A stretch of DNA of 62,676 bases. It comes from Anaerobiospirillum succiniciproducens DSM 6400 (lineage in GTDB: Bacteria; Pseudomonadota; Gammaproteobacteria; Enterobacterales; Succinivibrionaceae). Numbering within the stretch: the first letter of the stretch is position 1; every line of letters starts with the position of its first letter. The notes beneath the pieces are model-generated. The model saw nothing but the letters and a program-made list of their open reading frames with translations, made no database searches and was not told where the DNA came from. Below, piece after piece: positions 8,414 through 19,375 of the stretch. The DNA is taken from contig NZ_AXWV01000022.1 in assembly GCF_000482845.1 (NCBI RefSeq), positions 1 to 62,676 on the forward strand, in the 5' to 3' direction. The position numbers and the translations under genes are program-made.

Positions 8414-11400
8414 ATGACTAGTTCAAACTCATCATCGGCTAAAAAGAGACCTACAAGCGCTAAGAGTAAGCGTAGTGCCGCATCTAAGAGTGCTGTAAAT
8501 GCTAAAGATGATGTAATCAGAATTGATGATAATGCCGCTTTACTTGAAGCGTTAGGTGATGCTTTATCAACTAGCGATGATGTTGCTACCTTAGCAAAGT
8601 CTTCTACCTCTAAGAGCAAGTCATCAAGCTCAAAGTCTTCTAGTAAATCCCCTGTAAAGAAGACTAGCTCTCGTGTTAAGACTGCCTCAAAAAACACTCA
8701 GGATAACGATGAGGATGCGCTTTTAGATCCTGCTCAAAGTGCACAGAGCGCATCAGCAACATCTGCAGTTAAGAGCAAGCGTACCAAAGCAAAGAGTGCT
8801 GAGGCTAAGAGCGCTACTAGTAGTAAGAGCGCAGCTGCGGCCAAAAGGGCTTCTGCAAAGAGTGATTTTGCAAAGAGTACTGTGGGTGCTCAGAGCGATG
8901 CAATTGAGGCTAATGGCTCTAAAGTTTCTAGCAGCAAGAAAACAGCAAGCAAGCGTACTGCAGCTAAGAGCAGCGAAGATAGCACTGGCGATCTTGATGC
9001 CATTGTATCTGTAGTTGCAGATGAGACAGGCTCTGTTCAGCACACTAGTGATAAGAGCAAGGCTAAAGATAGCGCTGATCTTAAAGATAATGCTGCTGCT
9101 TACGACGATGCTATGGGCATTGCACTAGAGGCTAGTGATGATAAGAGTGCTGCCTATGATGCAATCGGTGGCTCTGATGATGCGCAAGTAGGCTTTGGTG
9201 TTGAAGAAAAGCTAGACAGTGCAGAGACTAATGTCGCTGTAGACCATGGTCTTAACATGGGCAATAGTGCCTTTGATCCATACTCAAGCGGTATCGGTAT
9301 TTTTAATGCCTTCTTGGGCACTAAAGACAAGGCAGGGATTAAGACTTTAGAAAGATTCCACTATAAGACACCTGCTGAAGTTGAGCACGCTAATGGCTCT
9401 AAGTTTGATGTTAGCTCTATGGTCGATGAGCTTAAGCACTTATCTCCAGAGCTGCTAGAAAAAGCTAAAAAGGAGTTCATGGGCGGCTTTTCAACAGCTG
9501 CTAATGATCTTTTAGTCTATCGTCGCCTTGAGGAGTTAGGTGGCGGCGATTACATCAAGGATCTTAGTTACGAGCAACTGCAAAAGCTCTCCTCAGAGTT
9601 TGATGACATCAAAGATGCAGCTTTGTACTTCTATGAGACCATCTGTTTAATCGATTATTCTGCTTATCTTGATAAGAGAGCCCGTAAGTTAGCTCCAACT
9701 TTCTTTAAATACTATCCAGACCAAACAGCCATCGGCCTGTTATTTGTCGATGATGATGAGTTTAAAGAGACTGAAGAGTACGTTAAAGCACGCTCTACCA
9801 TTATCAAGGATTTGCTAGATGTTGAAAGCTCCCTTGTAGACACTCTGGAAACCTCTTCACTTAGCACTGTAGAGGGACGCTTACAGCTTGATGAGGCTAT
9901 CTTCTACGAGTATTTGCTTTGTGCTAAAAAACACCTTAGCCATGATATCGATAGCTATAAAGTTTTAGTCGATGTAAGTAACTTTATCGACCTGTTCAAG
10001 CTTATTCATGAAAGCTTTATCACTAGCAATGACTTTGATTATGGCTTTAGACATTATGGTCGTTTTAATTTAAAGAATGAAGGCGATCTTACTAAGGGCC
10101 TAACTCAATACACCTCTCTTAGCGTAGACGATATCGATCCTATGGAGATCGATAATCTGCACTTTGCCTATCTCGAGCCAGTGTTCATGCACTTGATGGC
10201 CGATGATGCTAGTTTTGCTTTGTTAAATGAATTAGTTAGCTCCACAAGCAACATCTTTAGACATGAGCTTAACAAGAAAGTAGGCGGCAACCTTACTGCA
10301 GATTGCGATTTTACCCCAGCGCTACAGACCTTCCTCTTTGGTAAGAGAGCTGCTTATATTGGACAGCTTGCAGTGATGGAGGCATCTGAAAAGATCGCCA
10401 ATGATGACACTCGTCCACTGTTCTTATGCGATATCTTCTTAAACAAAGAGGCTTTAGATGCTACTCGTGTTAACGAGTATCAAAAGGCTGTAGATATCTT
10501 TAAAGACTCCATCGAAGATGCAGTGCGTAACGACTCTTTTACCGATGAGATGAAAGAGTGGGCCTTGCACATCTACCACAATACAGAAATCTTCAATAAG
10601 GCATGCTTACGCCTTAACAATACTGTCACCGCTGGTGAGGGTACTGTTGGCGGCTTAAACATGGACAACGATCGTGTCATGTTGGAGATGCTCTTCTTCT
10701 ACTCTAAATTCCTTGTCAATGAGATGCGTAGAGAAGTGCTTTACGATGCTCAAGGCAATGTAATTGAAGAAGATACGCCTGAGTGGCAAGATGCCTTAGT
10801 GCAAAAAGAAGATGCGCTCATGCGTGGTGAGAGCTATCCAGGTCAAGAGTTTGAGCCTGAGTTAGTGGGTGATAATGGCATTATTCCTATCATTCCAGGC
10901 ACTCCTGCGCTTAGTGCTTTCTTAATTGGTAGAGCCTATACCTACGGTGAGTTCTTAGCGGAGCAAAACCCTGATTTTGCTTTTAGTGCACTTAAGTATG
11001 CCGACTTTACTGGCAGCTTTATGGCCACTAGCTACCTTGGACTTTACTATCTGCCTCTGTTCCAGCCATACTTAAGCTCACGCGGTGAGCTACTGCTGCA
11101 GTATCACTTAAGAGGCGTTTTAGCCTATCAATTAGGTGAGATCTGCGCACAAGAGAAGTTCAATCGCGTTAGCTTCTTCCGCAATCAGTCTGTGTACACC
11201 GATGGTAGTTCACTAGCTAAGTACTATAAGGTCATTCAAAACAAAGATAAGCAGCTTGATTATGTCCTGTCGTTAAATCCAACCTTACATGATAACGATC
11301 GCTTTGATGGTATTCAGCCACTAGCAGTTAGCGCCTATGGCTCTATGCTTGGCAACAGCGTCATCTTAATGTGCGATCTGCTCTTAGATCAGCCAAAACT

Positions 11401-14400
11401 TATCGATCGCTATATTAAGACTCTTGAGATCTTAATGTCTCTTACTGAGCTGCAAATGGCCAAGGAGTACTCTCCTGTTTGCTGTTTTGCAATGTATCGC
11501 TTCTTAAGCTCAGATTGGACTAGTCGCACTTTTTCTACTGGTCGTATCTTAGATCGCTTCCATAGCCGTGAAGTCTTAGGCTCCTTAATTACCAGACAGT
11601 TAATGCCATCTGGTCTGAATGCGCCTGTACCAGGTTCTTTAATCGGTGAGGATTTTGATCTTAGCGATATTGCTGCAGTGTTCTTGCAGATCGGTATGTT
11701 CTACTCAGACTACCGTGATCAAGGCTATGCGCTGTTAAACAGCAAGTTTGACTCACTTAAGGGTAACTTTGCGCCTCTAACCGCTCCATACTTAGATGAG
11801 CTCTACAAGACCTCAGCTGCGCTGCAAAACGGTAATTCCCTGTCATATATGACTGAGGTAGAGTCGGCTCTAGGTCATGAGAGCAAATCTGATCTCTATG
11901 CTTTAGTTGGCAGCAAACAATTTGCCTCTAAGACCTTTAAAAATGCCGTTCACTACTTTACCAAGAACGATTTAAATGCCGATCGTGATGCATTTTCTAA
12001 GCAGCTGTGCTACTTAAATCGTCCATATGGCTATTACGAGAGATATTTATGCTTAAAGGACGATCCTAAGCGTCTTAGTGAGGCTCATACTTACTTGTTC
12101 TATGCAGCAAGAATGAGCATTGCAGAGGCTATGAGTGATTTAGAGGCCTTAGAAAAAGCTAATCTCTTCAAGCCATTACCATTTGTCATCTACATTCGTT
12201 ACTTAGAAGAACTCGCTAAGACCGATTTACAAGCAGTCTTAGTGCTCTTCTTGCTCAGTCAAAATGGCGATTTGCTCCCTCCAAATCAAGTGCGCTTTGT
12301 TGAGTTCATCGAGAAGTATCATCAGATCTTCTCTAATTCAGGACTTAAGCGTGCTCTCATGGAGCGTGGCTTTATCAATCCAGCGATCGCTAAGCGTCAT
12401 ACCGATCATCAAACCTCATGGTATGGCATGTTTGGTATTGAGAGTGAAACCTTACGTAAGAATAACGAGGATATTGATGGCAATAGTGCACGTTGCAATT
12501 CCATCATTGAGGTTTTCGAGCTCGTTGATCTTAACTATCTTATTAACTGCATTACCGATCAACGTATTCAAGAGATCGTAGGCAAACTCTTTGAGCGTCT
12601 TGCTAAGGGTACAACTGATTTTGAGACTAAGCTGCTCTTTAACTGGACACGTTCTGAGTACTTCCCTGAGTTCTTAAAGGCAAGTGCTAGAAACGTCATG
12701 CTCGAGCTTACCGTAATTGAGTCACCAGAGGATATTGCTAGTATCGATTTCTTGATGAGTATGTATACTCATGTGCTCGACTCGAGCTTTACAGGTCTGT
12801 ATGGTACTTATTCATTAAGCCAAATTAAGCACAATTCACATCCGCTTGCCGATGCAAATGAGGTAGGCAGGATCTTCAAGAACCTTACTGAAAGTGGTTT
12901 TGCTCCAGTCACCATTAACAGCATGACAGCCTTTGCGCTTAATGCTTTACGTGGTCCTGGTAGACCAAATCTTGGTTTATTTAAGAACTTAATCCGCTTC
13001 CTTGCTAATCAAGGCATGGCCTCCGCTGAGCGCTTGGTACATCTTGATTTAGGCTATTTAAGCGATTACCCATACGGCAAGATTTTTGATCGTTTAGTTT
13101 TAAGAGCTCAGCATAGCAACTTAGATATGCTCTCTGAACTCAATAAGAGTGAGAGTGTCTATAGTCCTATCATTCAGAACTTAGTTGAAGCAAAGTTCAA
13201 GCAAGATAGCATGAGCTATTTTGCCGATGAGGCAAATAAGGACAATGAGTCTTTAGCAACACAAGATATAGCAAGTGCCGATGGCATTGCTCTTGAGTCA
13301 AATTTTGATGAGCAACATAGCCAAGATGGTAAAGATGGTGGAGTTAACTTAGCATCTAGCTTAAAAGATCGTGCAATAGCTAATGCTCTAGACCTGCAAA
13401 GCTTGCTTAGCGAGTCATCTTTAGATCATGTCAAAACTCTGCATGAGAAGTTCGTAAAAGAATGCTACAACCAGATTTGCCTCAATGACGTGCAGATCTT
13501 TGCTGACTTCTATTCAGGAGATAAGTGCTTAAGCATCGTTAGCTTCTCCTTCTTAAGTGAGTTTATCGCACAAGATATGTGGTTCTCATACTACCGCGAC
13601 TATCTTTCAAACAAGGATGAGTACCCGCAGGAACTTCTTGATGATCTCAATCGTGAAGCACGCCATGCACTCGATATTAAGTGCACGATCAATTATTTCT
13701 TAAAGCACCTGATTAACTTTGAGTTCTTTAAACGTTCTCAAGGTTTAAGCTTATTACAGAGCGTTATCTTTAGCCGTAATGGTTGGCAGCTTGGCCGCAA
13801 GATGAACGGTCCAAAGCGCTCTTATACCTCACTGCTTGCTAAAGATTTGCTCCTTGGTATGCCAGGAGCTTTAGAGCGCTTTAATTATTACGTCAACTCC
13901 CATCGCTTTAAGTACAAGATCCATGAGGGTTTCTTTATTGAAAACGAGCATATAAGTACTGCTCGTAACTTCGTGGAGAACGTACTGCAGCTTGATATTA
14001 ATTCAGAGAAGTTCAGTGAGTTTGCCCAATCCATGTATGAGGAGGGCTTTAGTGAGTTTACTGATCTGCTTGAAGAGGAAGAGAACGGCTATGTAAATGG
14101 CACCTATCGCTTTATGGTGCCTCCATTTGAGTACGACCCTCAAACTGGCATGGTCAAAAACTCACTTTTAGACTCTGAGATCTTATGCTATTCAACTGAG
14201 CAAGCTCTGTTTGCCCGTTCCTCACTTAAAGGCTGGGCGCACAAGATCGACGAGCTGTCCAAAGCTGACTTAAAAGAGCGCGAGCAGTACTTCTACACTA
14301 GCGACTATGAGTTTATTAAAGCTTATGGTGAAAAGGAGCTCGTGCTGCGTAATGAGATCGAGCGTATCTTAGGCCCTGATAATATTGAAAGACTCATTTA

Positions 14401-17400
14401 CGAGGACAATCGTCAGTGGATTAATTACACCTTCTACGATCGTAGCGGTGTGACTAAGCATGATCTCATCAAGATGATGCCACAGTCTTGCTCTATCTTG
14501 CCAAGCAGTATTCTCAAGCATTGCAGCTATGAAGATCAGGCTTTAATCTTAAATAAGAGCTTTAAGCCAGTTAACAAGGGCAAGAACAACGATCAGTATT
14601 TAGCTAACTTACATCGTATCGAAGCTGATGATTTAAATGCTGCTCAGCTTTGGGGTATTACCTACGATGAGCGTGCTAACCGTTGGCATTTAAGTAAAGA
14701 GCAATTAGTAAGGCAGATTAGTAAGGAGTATGTGGTCTACTCTCAGGAATTGAGAAATTTAAGATCCTTTAGCTCTTCATACTCTGACGCTATCTATCAA
14801 GTAGATAGCATGCGTGTGCTGATCGCTAATCAGCGTAGAGCAAATAATGACAATGCCTCTTTTGTAAGTAGCACAGATGCTAAACGCAGCACCAATGAGT
14901 ATCACTATCAGTCAGATATCTTAGATAGTGCCGCTAGCAATGCTGATGCAAGTTCAGATAACTCTAAAAATCCATGGTCAAGCTCAGTATTATCTGAAGC
15001 AGCCTTCTGGGATATCGATGAGGGATCTGCTGCAACTTTATCTGAGGGGGCTTTAGCTCAAGAATACTTACCTGAAGAGTCAGTTCTGTGGGATTGCATC
15101 AATAAGCATCAAAACTATGACGGTCAGCTCTTTGTATCTCGCGCTGAGATTACTCCAGAGTCCATGATTCGTCGTGCCAAGATCATGGCGGCTAATGCAG
15201 GTAGTACTTTAGCTCGTCAAAGCTTGCAGGAGCTTGATAAGAATAATGCTGATGACAATGCAGTTTTAACTAAGGTTGATGAGAGCTCTTTAGCGCGTGG
15301 ATCATACGATGGTCTTAGCGATGGCAATGATATTAAAGACAACTTAAGTGCAGCTGCCTTAGATAAACCACACAAAGGCACTTCCGATACCCTTGTCAGC
15401 AGTGCAGCTAGTGGCGATGAGGATGTCTTTACTAGCCTCAAAGAATTCTTAAGCGGCAAGCTTTCAGGTGGTAACGGTGAGATCCAAGCTGAAAATATGA
15501 GTGCATCTCAGTCAGGCAATAATGCCTCTGAAACTGATGGCACTGGTGATCTCATGAGCTTGTTTAGCCGTATGAATGTAAAAAGCACTGATAAGGGTGT
15601 TGATTACTTAAAAGACGAGCTTGATAACAAGTCATCCTTTGCAAGTTACATCTTCTCCAATGCTTGGCATTTTGATGAGTCACTTGAGCATCAATACACA
15701 AGACCAGTGATGTTCCATGAGGATGAGAACCCTCTGCATGCATTGCTGCACCTGTTTATTAATGTGCTCTCATCTCAATTCCAGTTAATTGAGAAATATG
15801 AGTTTGAAGAGAAGACTTTAAATAACCTCAATCGCACTGGTTATTTCTATGGTGCTTGTGACTTAGTCGATAGTGCCTTTGTCGCTACCGTGCTTTACTC
15901 CTATCGTTGTCGTTACCAAAGAAAAGAACTCTTTGAGCAAAATGAATTTGAGTTCTTGATGAGCTGCAGAAGCTTATTGACCTCCATTATTGGCCCAGAG
16001 GATAGTCTGAAGTTCTTTGGTATGGAAGACAGTGCTTGCAATGTCATTACTAAGAAAGTTGCCGAAAAGCTGCTGATGCCGCCGTTCTCAACTAAGGCTC
16101 ATTTAATGTCTGTACTCTACCCAAGTGTGGACAATTTTGAGTTAAGAGCTAGCAGCAGATATAGAGCAATTTTAAGTGCACCACGTAAGCTCTTTAAGAA
16201 AGTGAATATGCCATTTATTGTAGAAGACTCCCTGCTAAATGCAGCTTTCTACGATCTGTTTATGAACAGAGAGCTTCTATTAACTGCACCTAATTTGCTG
16301 CCTTTCTATGACTTCTTAGAAGTTAAGTGTGCTGATTTACCTGAGTATATTTTACAGGCCCCATTTAAGCCTACGAACAAGTATCTAGCTACTCTTGATA
16401 AGTTACTTGACGCTAAGTCTGATAGTAAGGAGTATCAAGACTCTCTAGGCATGAACGTAGATGGCTGCCTGTACTATGAGTCTAAAGATGAAGTATCTCA
16501 TTTTAGAACTCATAAGAAATTCTCAGACAATGCTGCATGCAAGCAAGATAGAAGTCTACAGCTGCAGTTGCGTAGAGCATACGATAAGAGAACCTTCGAC
16601 AACACTTTAGTCGTGAACTCTACTGAGTCTTACTATGCAACAACTGAGCAGGCTAGATTCCACCGTGGTTTATCCATAGGCCATGGCTCAGCTAAGGCAT
16701 ATACAAAAGCTGACATAGCCTTAGATCCTCGTCGTGAGCGCTATATTGCTCGTACCTTTGGTGGTTATAGTTTCGATTATCTAAGCCATGAGGATAAGCT
16801 CTATTTTGCTACTAGCTACACTGGCATGTCCGATATGCAGGAAGCTTTGGTTAGCTTCTTATTTGACTCTACTTGGGAGAAGCTGTCTAATCCATTTACT
16901 GCAGAGTACATTGATTATGGTCTGTCGCTTAGCTATAAGTACCCTTGGGATAACTCAACTATAGAAGAGATCGGTGCTAACTATACCTTCATGCATAAGA
17001 TGCTTGAGTACTCTCCTAAGATGACGGGTACCGTAGCAGAGTTTAGAGATCAGGTTGATATTAGCCATAAGGAGCAAAAGAAGTTTGCTAAATTCTATGC
17101 AGAGCATCCTTTTGTTCCTGAGATTAGTTCAGCAAGTATGGTGCTGCGTCATTTAATTGCAGGACTGCACGATCTTGCCTATGAATATGAACTTAAGCTG
17201 TCTCAAGAAGGCATTGATATCTCCAAGCTTAGCGACGATGCTTTAGAGCACTCTTTAGAGTCCGTCATCTTCAGTCACGATTTTGAAAATGATGGCTTTG
17301 AGCAAGTAGGTGAAAAACTTAAGCAACAAGGCTACTCACAAGCAGATACCGAGGCTGAAAACATTGATAATAGAGGTGGTCACTACCAAAGTGATGAGGT

Positions 17401-18010
17401 AGATGATAGCGAAGTCGATTACGACGAGCTTGAAATGCCCGTAGAGTCAGATGATGAAGATGGCGAGTTTGAGCTAGTAGATGAGGGAGGTATCCTCGAT
17501 ATCTCTGAAGACGATGTAAATGAGTTTATCGACTTCCTCTCTAGCAACGAACTTGATCCAACCGACATCGAGTCTATGGCTGAGATGATTGCCTCTGCTT
17601 ACATTCAGCGTATGCGTAAGCAAGGTATCTCCGATAACGAGATCGTCGACCGTATCTTTGACAAGGACGGTAATTTTGACGTGCACGGTGCTTTTGAAGA
17701 GTTGATGAATCAATCCTCTCCTCTAGATCATGACGAGAATGTGATTGATGCCGTCATCGCCGACGATGACGACGCCACCGTCGATGACGATGGCGACAAC
17801 GCCACAGCCACCGCCACCGCCGCCGACGGCACTGGCGCAGCTGCGAGTGCAGATTCTGCAGCAAAGCAAAATAGCAAGGCAGCGGGTAAAGGTCACGGTC
17901 GTAGCACTTCATCAGAGGCTCAAGACGAATCACTAGATCAAAATCATCAAACTCAAGCACGTAAGCAAGGTGCTAAAGGCAAGAGATCTTCAAGAAAATC
18001 ACGCCGTTAG
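8414..18010 (+). CDS. giant 3198-residue protein of unknown function
   Basis: A single uninterrupted frame of 9.6 kb. Residues 1 to about 290 are Lys/Ser/Ala-rich and histone-H1-like, certainly disordered. From there to about 3030 the protein is mostly amphipathic helix with many Leu/Phe/Tyr pairs. Segments such as FSALKYADFTGSFMATSYLG recall Sel1/TPR-type alpha-solenoid repeats, but no regular repeat can be aligned by eye. Disordered linkers occur near 1600-1650, 2150-2220, 2270-2390 and 3030-3080. The tail is strongly acidic (DDDDATVDDDGDN near 3116) and then basic (GKRSSRKSRR at the end). No signal peptide or membrane segment is visible, so it should be cytoplasmic. No enzyme motif was recognised. 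The ATG follows GGGGGA. The 18134 gene lies 123 bp downstream on the same strand and may be cotranscribed. Confidence 0.8.
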   Translation: MTSSNSSSAKKRPTSAKSKRSAASKSAVNAKDDVIRIDDNAALLEALGDALSTSDDVATLAKSSTSKSKSSSSKSSSKSPVKKTSSRVKTASKNTQDNDEDALLDPAQSAQSASATSAVKSKRTKAKSAEAKSATSSKSAAAAKRASAKSDFAKSTVGAQSDAIEANGSKVSSSKKTASKRTAAKSSEDSTGDLDAIVSVVADETGSVQHTSDKSKAKDSADLKDNAAAYDDAMGIALEASDDKSAAYDAIGGSDDAQVGFGVEEKLDSAETNVAVDHGLNMGNSAFDPYSSGIGIFNAFLGTKDKAGIKTLERFHYKTPAEVEHANGSKFDVSSMVDELKHLSPELLEKAKKEFMGGFSTAANDLLVYRRLEELGGGDYIKDLSYEQLQKLSSEFDDIKDAALYFYETICLIDYSAYLDKRARKLAPTFFKYYPDQTAIGLLFVDDDEFKETEEYVKARSTIIKDLLDVESSLVDTLETSSLSTVEGRLQLDEAIFYEYLLCAKKHLSHDIDSYKVLVDVSNFIDLFKLIHESFITSNDFDYGFRHYGRFNLKNEGDLTKGLTQYTSLSVDDIDPMEIDNLHFAYLEPVFMHLMADDASFALLNELVSSTSNIFRHELNKKVGGNLTADCDFTPALQTFLFGKRAAYIGQLAVMEASEKIANDDTRPLFLCDIFLNKEALDATRVNEYQKAVDIFKDSIEDAVRNDSFTDEMKEWALHIYHNTEIFNKACLRLNNTVTAGEGTVGGLNMDNDRVMLEMLFFYSKFLVNEMRREVLYDAQGNVIEEDTPEWQDALVQKEDALMRGESYPGQEFEPELVGDNGIIPIIPGTPALSAFLIGRAYTYGEFLAEQNPDFAFSALKYADFTGSFMATSYLGLYYLPLFQPYLSSRGELLLQYHLRGVLAYQLGEICAQEKFNRVSFFRNQSVYTDGSSLAKYYKVIQNKDKQLDYVLSLNPTLHDNDRFDGIQPLAVSAYGSMLGNSVILMCDLLLDQPKLIDRYIKTLEILMSLTELQMAKEYSPVCCFAMYRFLSSDWTSRTFSTGRILDRFHSREVLGSLITRQLMPSGLNAPVPGSLIGEDFDLSDIAAVFLQIGMFYSDYRDQGYALLNSKFDSLKGNFAPLTAPYLDELYKTSAALQNGNSLSYMTEVESALGHESKSDLYALVGSKQFASKTFKNAVHYFTKNDLNADRDAFSKQLCYLNRPYGYYERYLCLKDDPKRLSEAHTYLFYAARMSIAEAMSDLEALEKANLFKPLPFVIYIRYLEELAKTDLQAVLVLFLLSQNGDLLPPNQVRFVEFIEKYHQIFSNSGLKRALMERGFINPAIAKRHTDHQTSWYGMFGIESETLRKNNEDIDGNSARCNSIIEVFELVDLNYLINCITDQRIQEIVGKLFERLAKGTTDFETKLLFNWTRSEYFPEFLKASARNVMLELTVIESPEDIASIDFLMSMYTHVLDSSFTGLYGTYSLSQIKHNSHPLADANEVGRIFKNLTESGFAPVTINSMTAFALNALRGPGRPNLGLFKNLIRFLANQGMASAERLVHLDLGYLSDYPYGKIFDRLVLRAQHSNLDMLSELNKSESVYSPIIQNLVEAKFKQDSMSYFADEANKDNESLATQDIASADGIALESNFDEQHSQDGKDGGVNLASSLKDRAIANALDLQSLLSESSLDHVKTLHEKFVKECYNQICLNDVQIFADFYSGDKCLSIVSFSFLSEFIAQDMWFSYYRDYLSNKDEYPQELLDDLNREARHALDIKCTINYFLKHLINFEFFKRSQGLSLLQSVIFSRNGWQLGRKMNGPKRSYTSLLAKDLLLGMPGALERFNYYVNSHRFKYKIHEGFFIENEHISTARNFVENVLQLDINSEKFSEFAQSMYEEGFSEFTDLLEEEENGYVNGTYRFMVPPFEYDPQTGMVKNSLLDSEILCYSTEQALFARSSLKGWAHKIDELSKADLKEREQYFYTSDYEFIKAYGEKELVLRNEIERILGPDNIERLIYEDNRQWINYTFYDRSGVTKHDLIKMMPQSCSILPSSILKHCSYEDQALILNKSFKPVNKGKNNDQYLANLHRIEADDLNAAQLWGITYDERANRWHLSKEQLVRQISKEYVVYSQELRNLRSFSSSYSDAIYQVDSMRVLIANQRRANNDNASFVSSTDAKRSTNEYHYQSDILDSAASNADASSDNSKNPWSSSVLSEAAFWDIDEGSAATLSEGALAQEYLPEESVLWDCINKHQNYDGQLFVSRAEITPESMIRRAKIMAANAGSTLARQSLQELDKNNADDNAVLTKVDESSLARGSYDGLSDGNDIKDNLSAAALDKPHKGTSDTLVSSAASGDEDVFTSLKEFLSGKLSGGNGEIQAENMSASQSGNNASETDGTGDLMSLFSRMNVKSTDKGVDYLKDELDNKSSFASYIFSNAWHFDESLEHQYTRPVMFHEDENPLHALLHLFINVLSSQFQLIEKYEFEEKTLNNLNRTGYFYGACDLVDSAFVATVLYSYRCRYQRKELFEQNEFEFLMSCRSLLTSIIGPEDSLKFFGMEDSACNVITKKVAEKLLMPPFSTKAHLMSVLYPSVDNFELRASSRYRAILSAPRKLFKKVNMPFIVEDSLLNAAFYDLFMNRELLLTAPNLLPFYDFLEVKCADLPEYILQAPFKPTNKYLATLDKLLDAKSDSKEYQDSLGMNVDGCLYYESKDEVSHFRTHKKFSDNAACKQDRSLQLQLRRAYDKRTFDNTLVVNSTESYYATTEQARFHRGLSIGHGSAKAYTKADIALDPRRERYIARTFGGYSFDYLSHEDKLYFATSYTGMSDMQEALVSFLFDSTWEKLSNPFTAEYIDYGLSLSYKYPWDNSTIEEIGANYTFMHKMLEYSPKMTGTVAEFRDQVDISHKEQKKFAKFYAEHPFVPEISSASMVLRHLIAGLHDLAYEYELKLSQEGIDISKLSDDALEHSLESVIFSHDFENDGFEQVGEKLKQQGYSQADTEAENIDNRGGHYQSDEVDDSEVDYDELEMPVESDDEDGEFELVDEGGILDISEDDVNEFIDFLSSNELDPTDIESMAEMIASAYIQRMRKQGISDNEIVDRIFDKDGNFDVHGAFEELMNQSSPLDHDENVIDAVIADDDDATVDDDGDNATATATAADGTGAAASADSAAKQNSKAAGKGHGRSTSSEAQDESLDQNHQTQARKQGAKGKRSSRKSRR

Positions 18011-18133
18011 CTCACATCCTGCTCAAGCTTATAATGAAGGGCAGGGCGATTACTTTGCTTGGTAGACAATAGGCCTAATAGGCCTGTTGTTAGGATCTGT
18101 ATCAGCACTGTCCTTTTAGGAGTAATTGTTAAT

Positions 18134-18931
18134 ATGCAGTACGTTTTGAAGCTAACCCCTCTTGGCATTGAGCATCATGTGTTCAGAGTTGTGTCAGTTG
18201 ATGGCTTGGCAGATACAGAGCATGTTTTGAATCTGTGTAATCTGTCTTTTGGCTATGGTAACTACGACTCTAAAGAACTTATCTTTGCCAAAGACGCAGC
18301 TGCATTTAAGGCTTTAAGTGTTGATAGTGTTGATGAAGATGACGATCACTATGGCCCAACAGGCAATGAGTTTGCTGCTTTCTGGCAAGATGAGCCTAAG
18401 TTTGAAGGTCTTGAGCTTTTGACTATGCAAATTAAGTCTGGCTCTCAAGAGGCATTAAAGCGCTTTGATATTTTGCTTGAGTCTATGAGTGAAATGCTCT
18501 CAATGAGTGAGAGGCAGTCCGATGGTGTCGTTAACGTTGACGAATGCGTGTCTGTAAAGGCATCTAATGCCTGTAAGGCTGACACTCATCCAGGTGATCA
18601 GAACTTCCGCTTTAAGTTCATCTATGTTCTCAATGGCGTTAAGCACTTAGTTGAAGTGATGATGTCATCTGAAAAGCTCAACTGCTTCTTACCTGCAACC
18701 TTAATGGGTGATGGCCTTATCGTCGACGATAACAACGATAGACCATTATCTATTGCCATGCTCAACGAGATCATGGCATCTCATGAAAATGATGAGGCTG
18801 CAGAAGATGGCCTTAACTTAAAGGAATGTACTTCTCGCATGCGTGCTTTAGGCGCAATGCGTGGTGCACAAAAGATCAACGATGCCTTACTTAAGGCAGG
18901 TGCTGAACCACTGTCATTCAAGGTGGATTAG
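18134..18931 (+). CDS. pRiA4b ORF-3-like (PRiA4_ORF3 fold) protein
   Basis: The 265-residue protein begins MQYVLKLTPLGIEHHVFRVV, matching the first beta strand of the plasmid pRiA4b ORF-3 fold (consensus like YqLkitLkgikPpiWRrv). A later FKFIYVLNGVKHLVEVMMSS corresponds to the second conserved block (usually YDFGDdWeHeI), followed by a GDGLIVDDN loop in place of the usual GEGACPPEDVGG. The usual acidic and Trp residues are degenerate, so this is a divergent member. The fold's function is unknown. I chose the ATG at 18134 (AGGAG 11-15 nt upstream) over an upstream TTG at 18059. It follows the giant gene by 123 bp, which suggests a functional link but does not prove it. Confidence 0.55.
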   Translation: MQYVLKLTPLGIEHHVFRVVSVDGLADTEHVLNLCNLSFGYGNYDSKELIFAKDAAAFKALSVDSVDEDDDHYGPTGNEFAAFWQDEPKFEGLELLTMQIKSGSQEALKRFDILLESMSEMLSMSERQSDGVVNVDECVSVKASNACKADTHPGDQNFRFKFIYVLNGVKHLVEVMMSSEKLNCFLPATLMGDGLIVDDNNDRPLSIAMLNEIMASHENDEAAEDGLNLKECTSRMRALGAMRGAQKINDALLKAGAEPLSFKVD

Positions 18932-19375
18932 ACACAAGAATTAGTAGTACAGCTAAGAGCTTTTAGGTAAAAAATAAATAGGTAGCTAAAAGCTTAAGCT
19001 TGCTACTACATATCGTCATCAGTGCCTATAACTTACAAAGGCACATGATGACATTTGACTCACCGTACAGAGTTTTGAGGGCATGCGTGAAAGCGTGCTC
19101 AACAAAAACAAGTTTAAGCTGCTCCAACATATTTACAGACGCAGCTTAGCTGAACTCGTGGCTTTGTAAGCCTTAAAAAACGAGCCTGAAGCAATAAAGC
19201 AAGATATCTCTTGCACAGGTGAGATCAAAGCGTCAGTACATAAAAATAAAACTTATCATTTTTCTGTATGATACTTTGATCAAAGCAGTGCTTTAGTTGC
19301 TCATCAAGGGTTACAATTGTATCGCCAGTTCGTTGTCCGGTGGTATTTACCACTCATTTTAGGAGTTAGGATCAT
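18932..19375. other. intergenic region upstream of nadA
   Basis: No gene found. The distal part (about 19245-19290) is AT-rich, with TATGATAC as a possible -10 element for nadA. No clear NadR-type or other operator was recognised. AGGAG precedes the nadA ATG. Confidence 0.4.

Noticed and set aside
17745..17960. His/Arg and Pro/Thr-rich frames over the acidic tail of the giant gene
   Set aside because: Products of the GAC/GCC-rich low-complexity coding sequence read in other frames.
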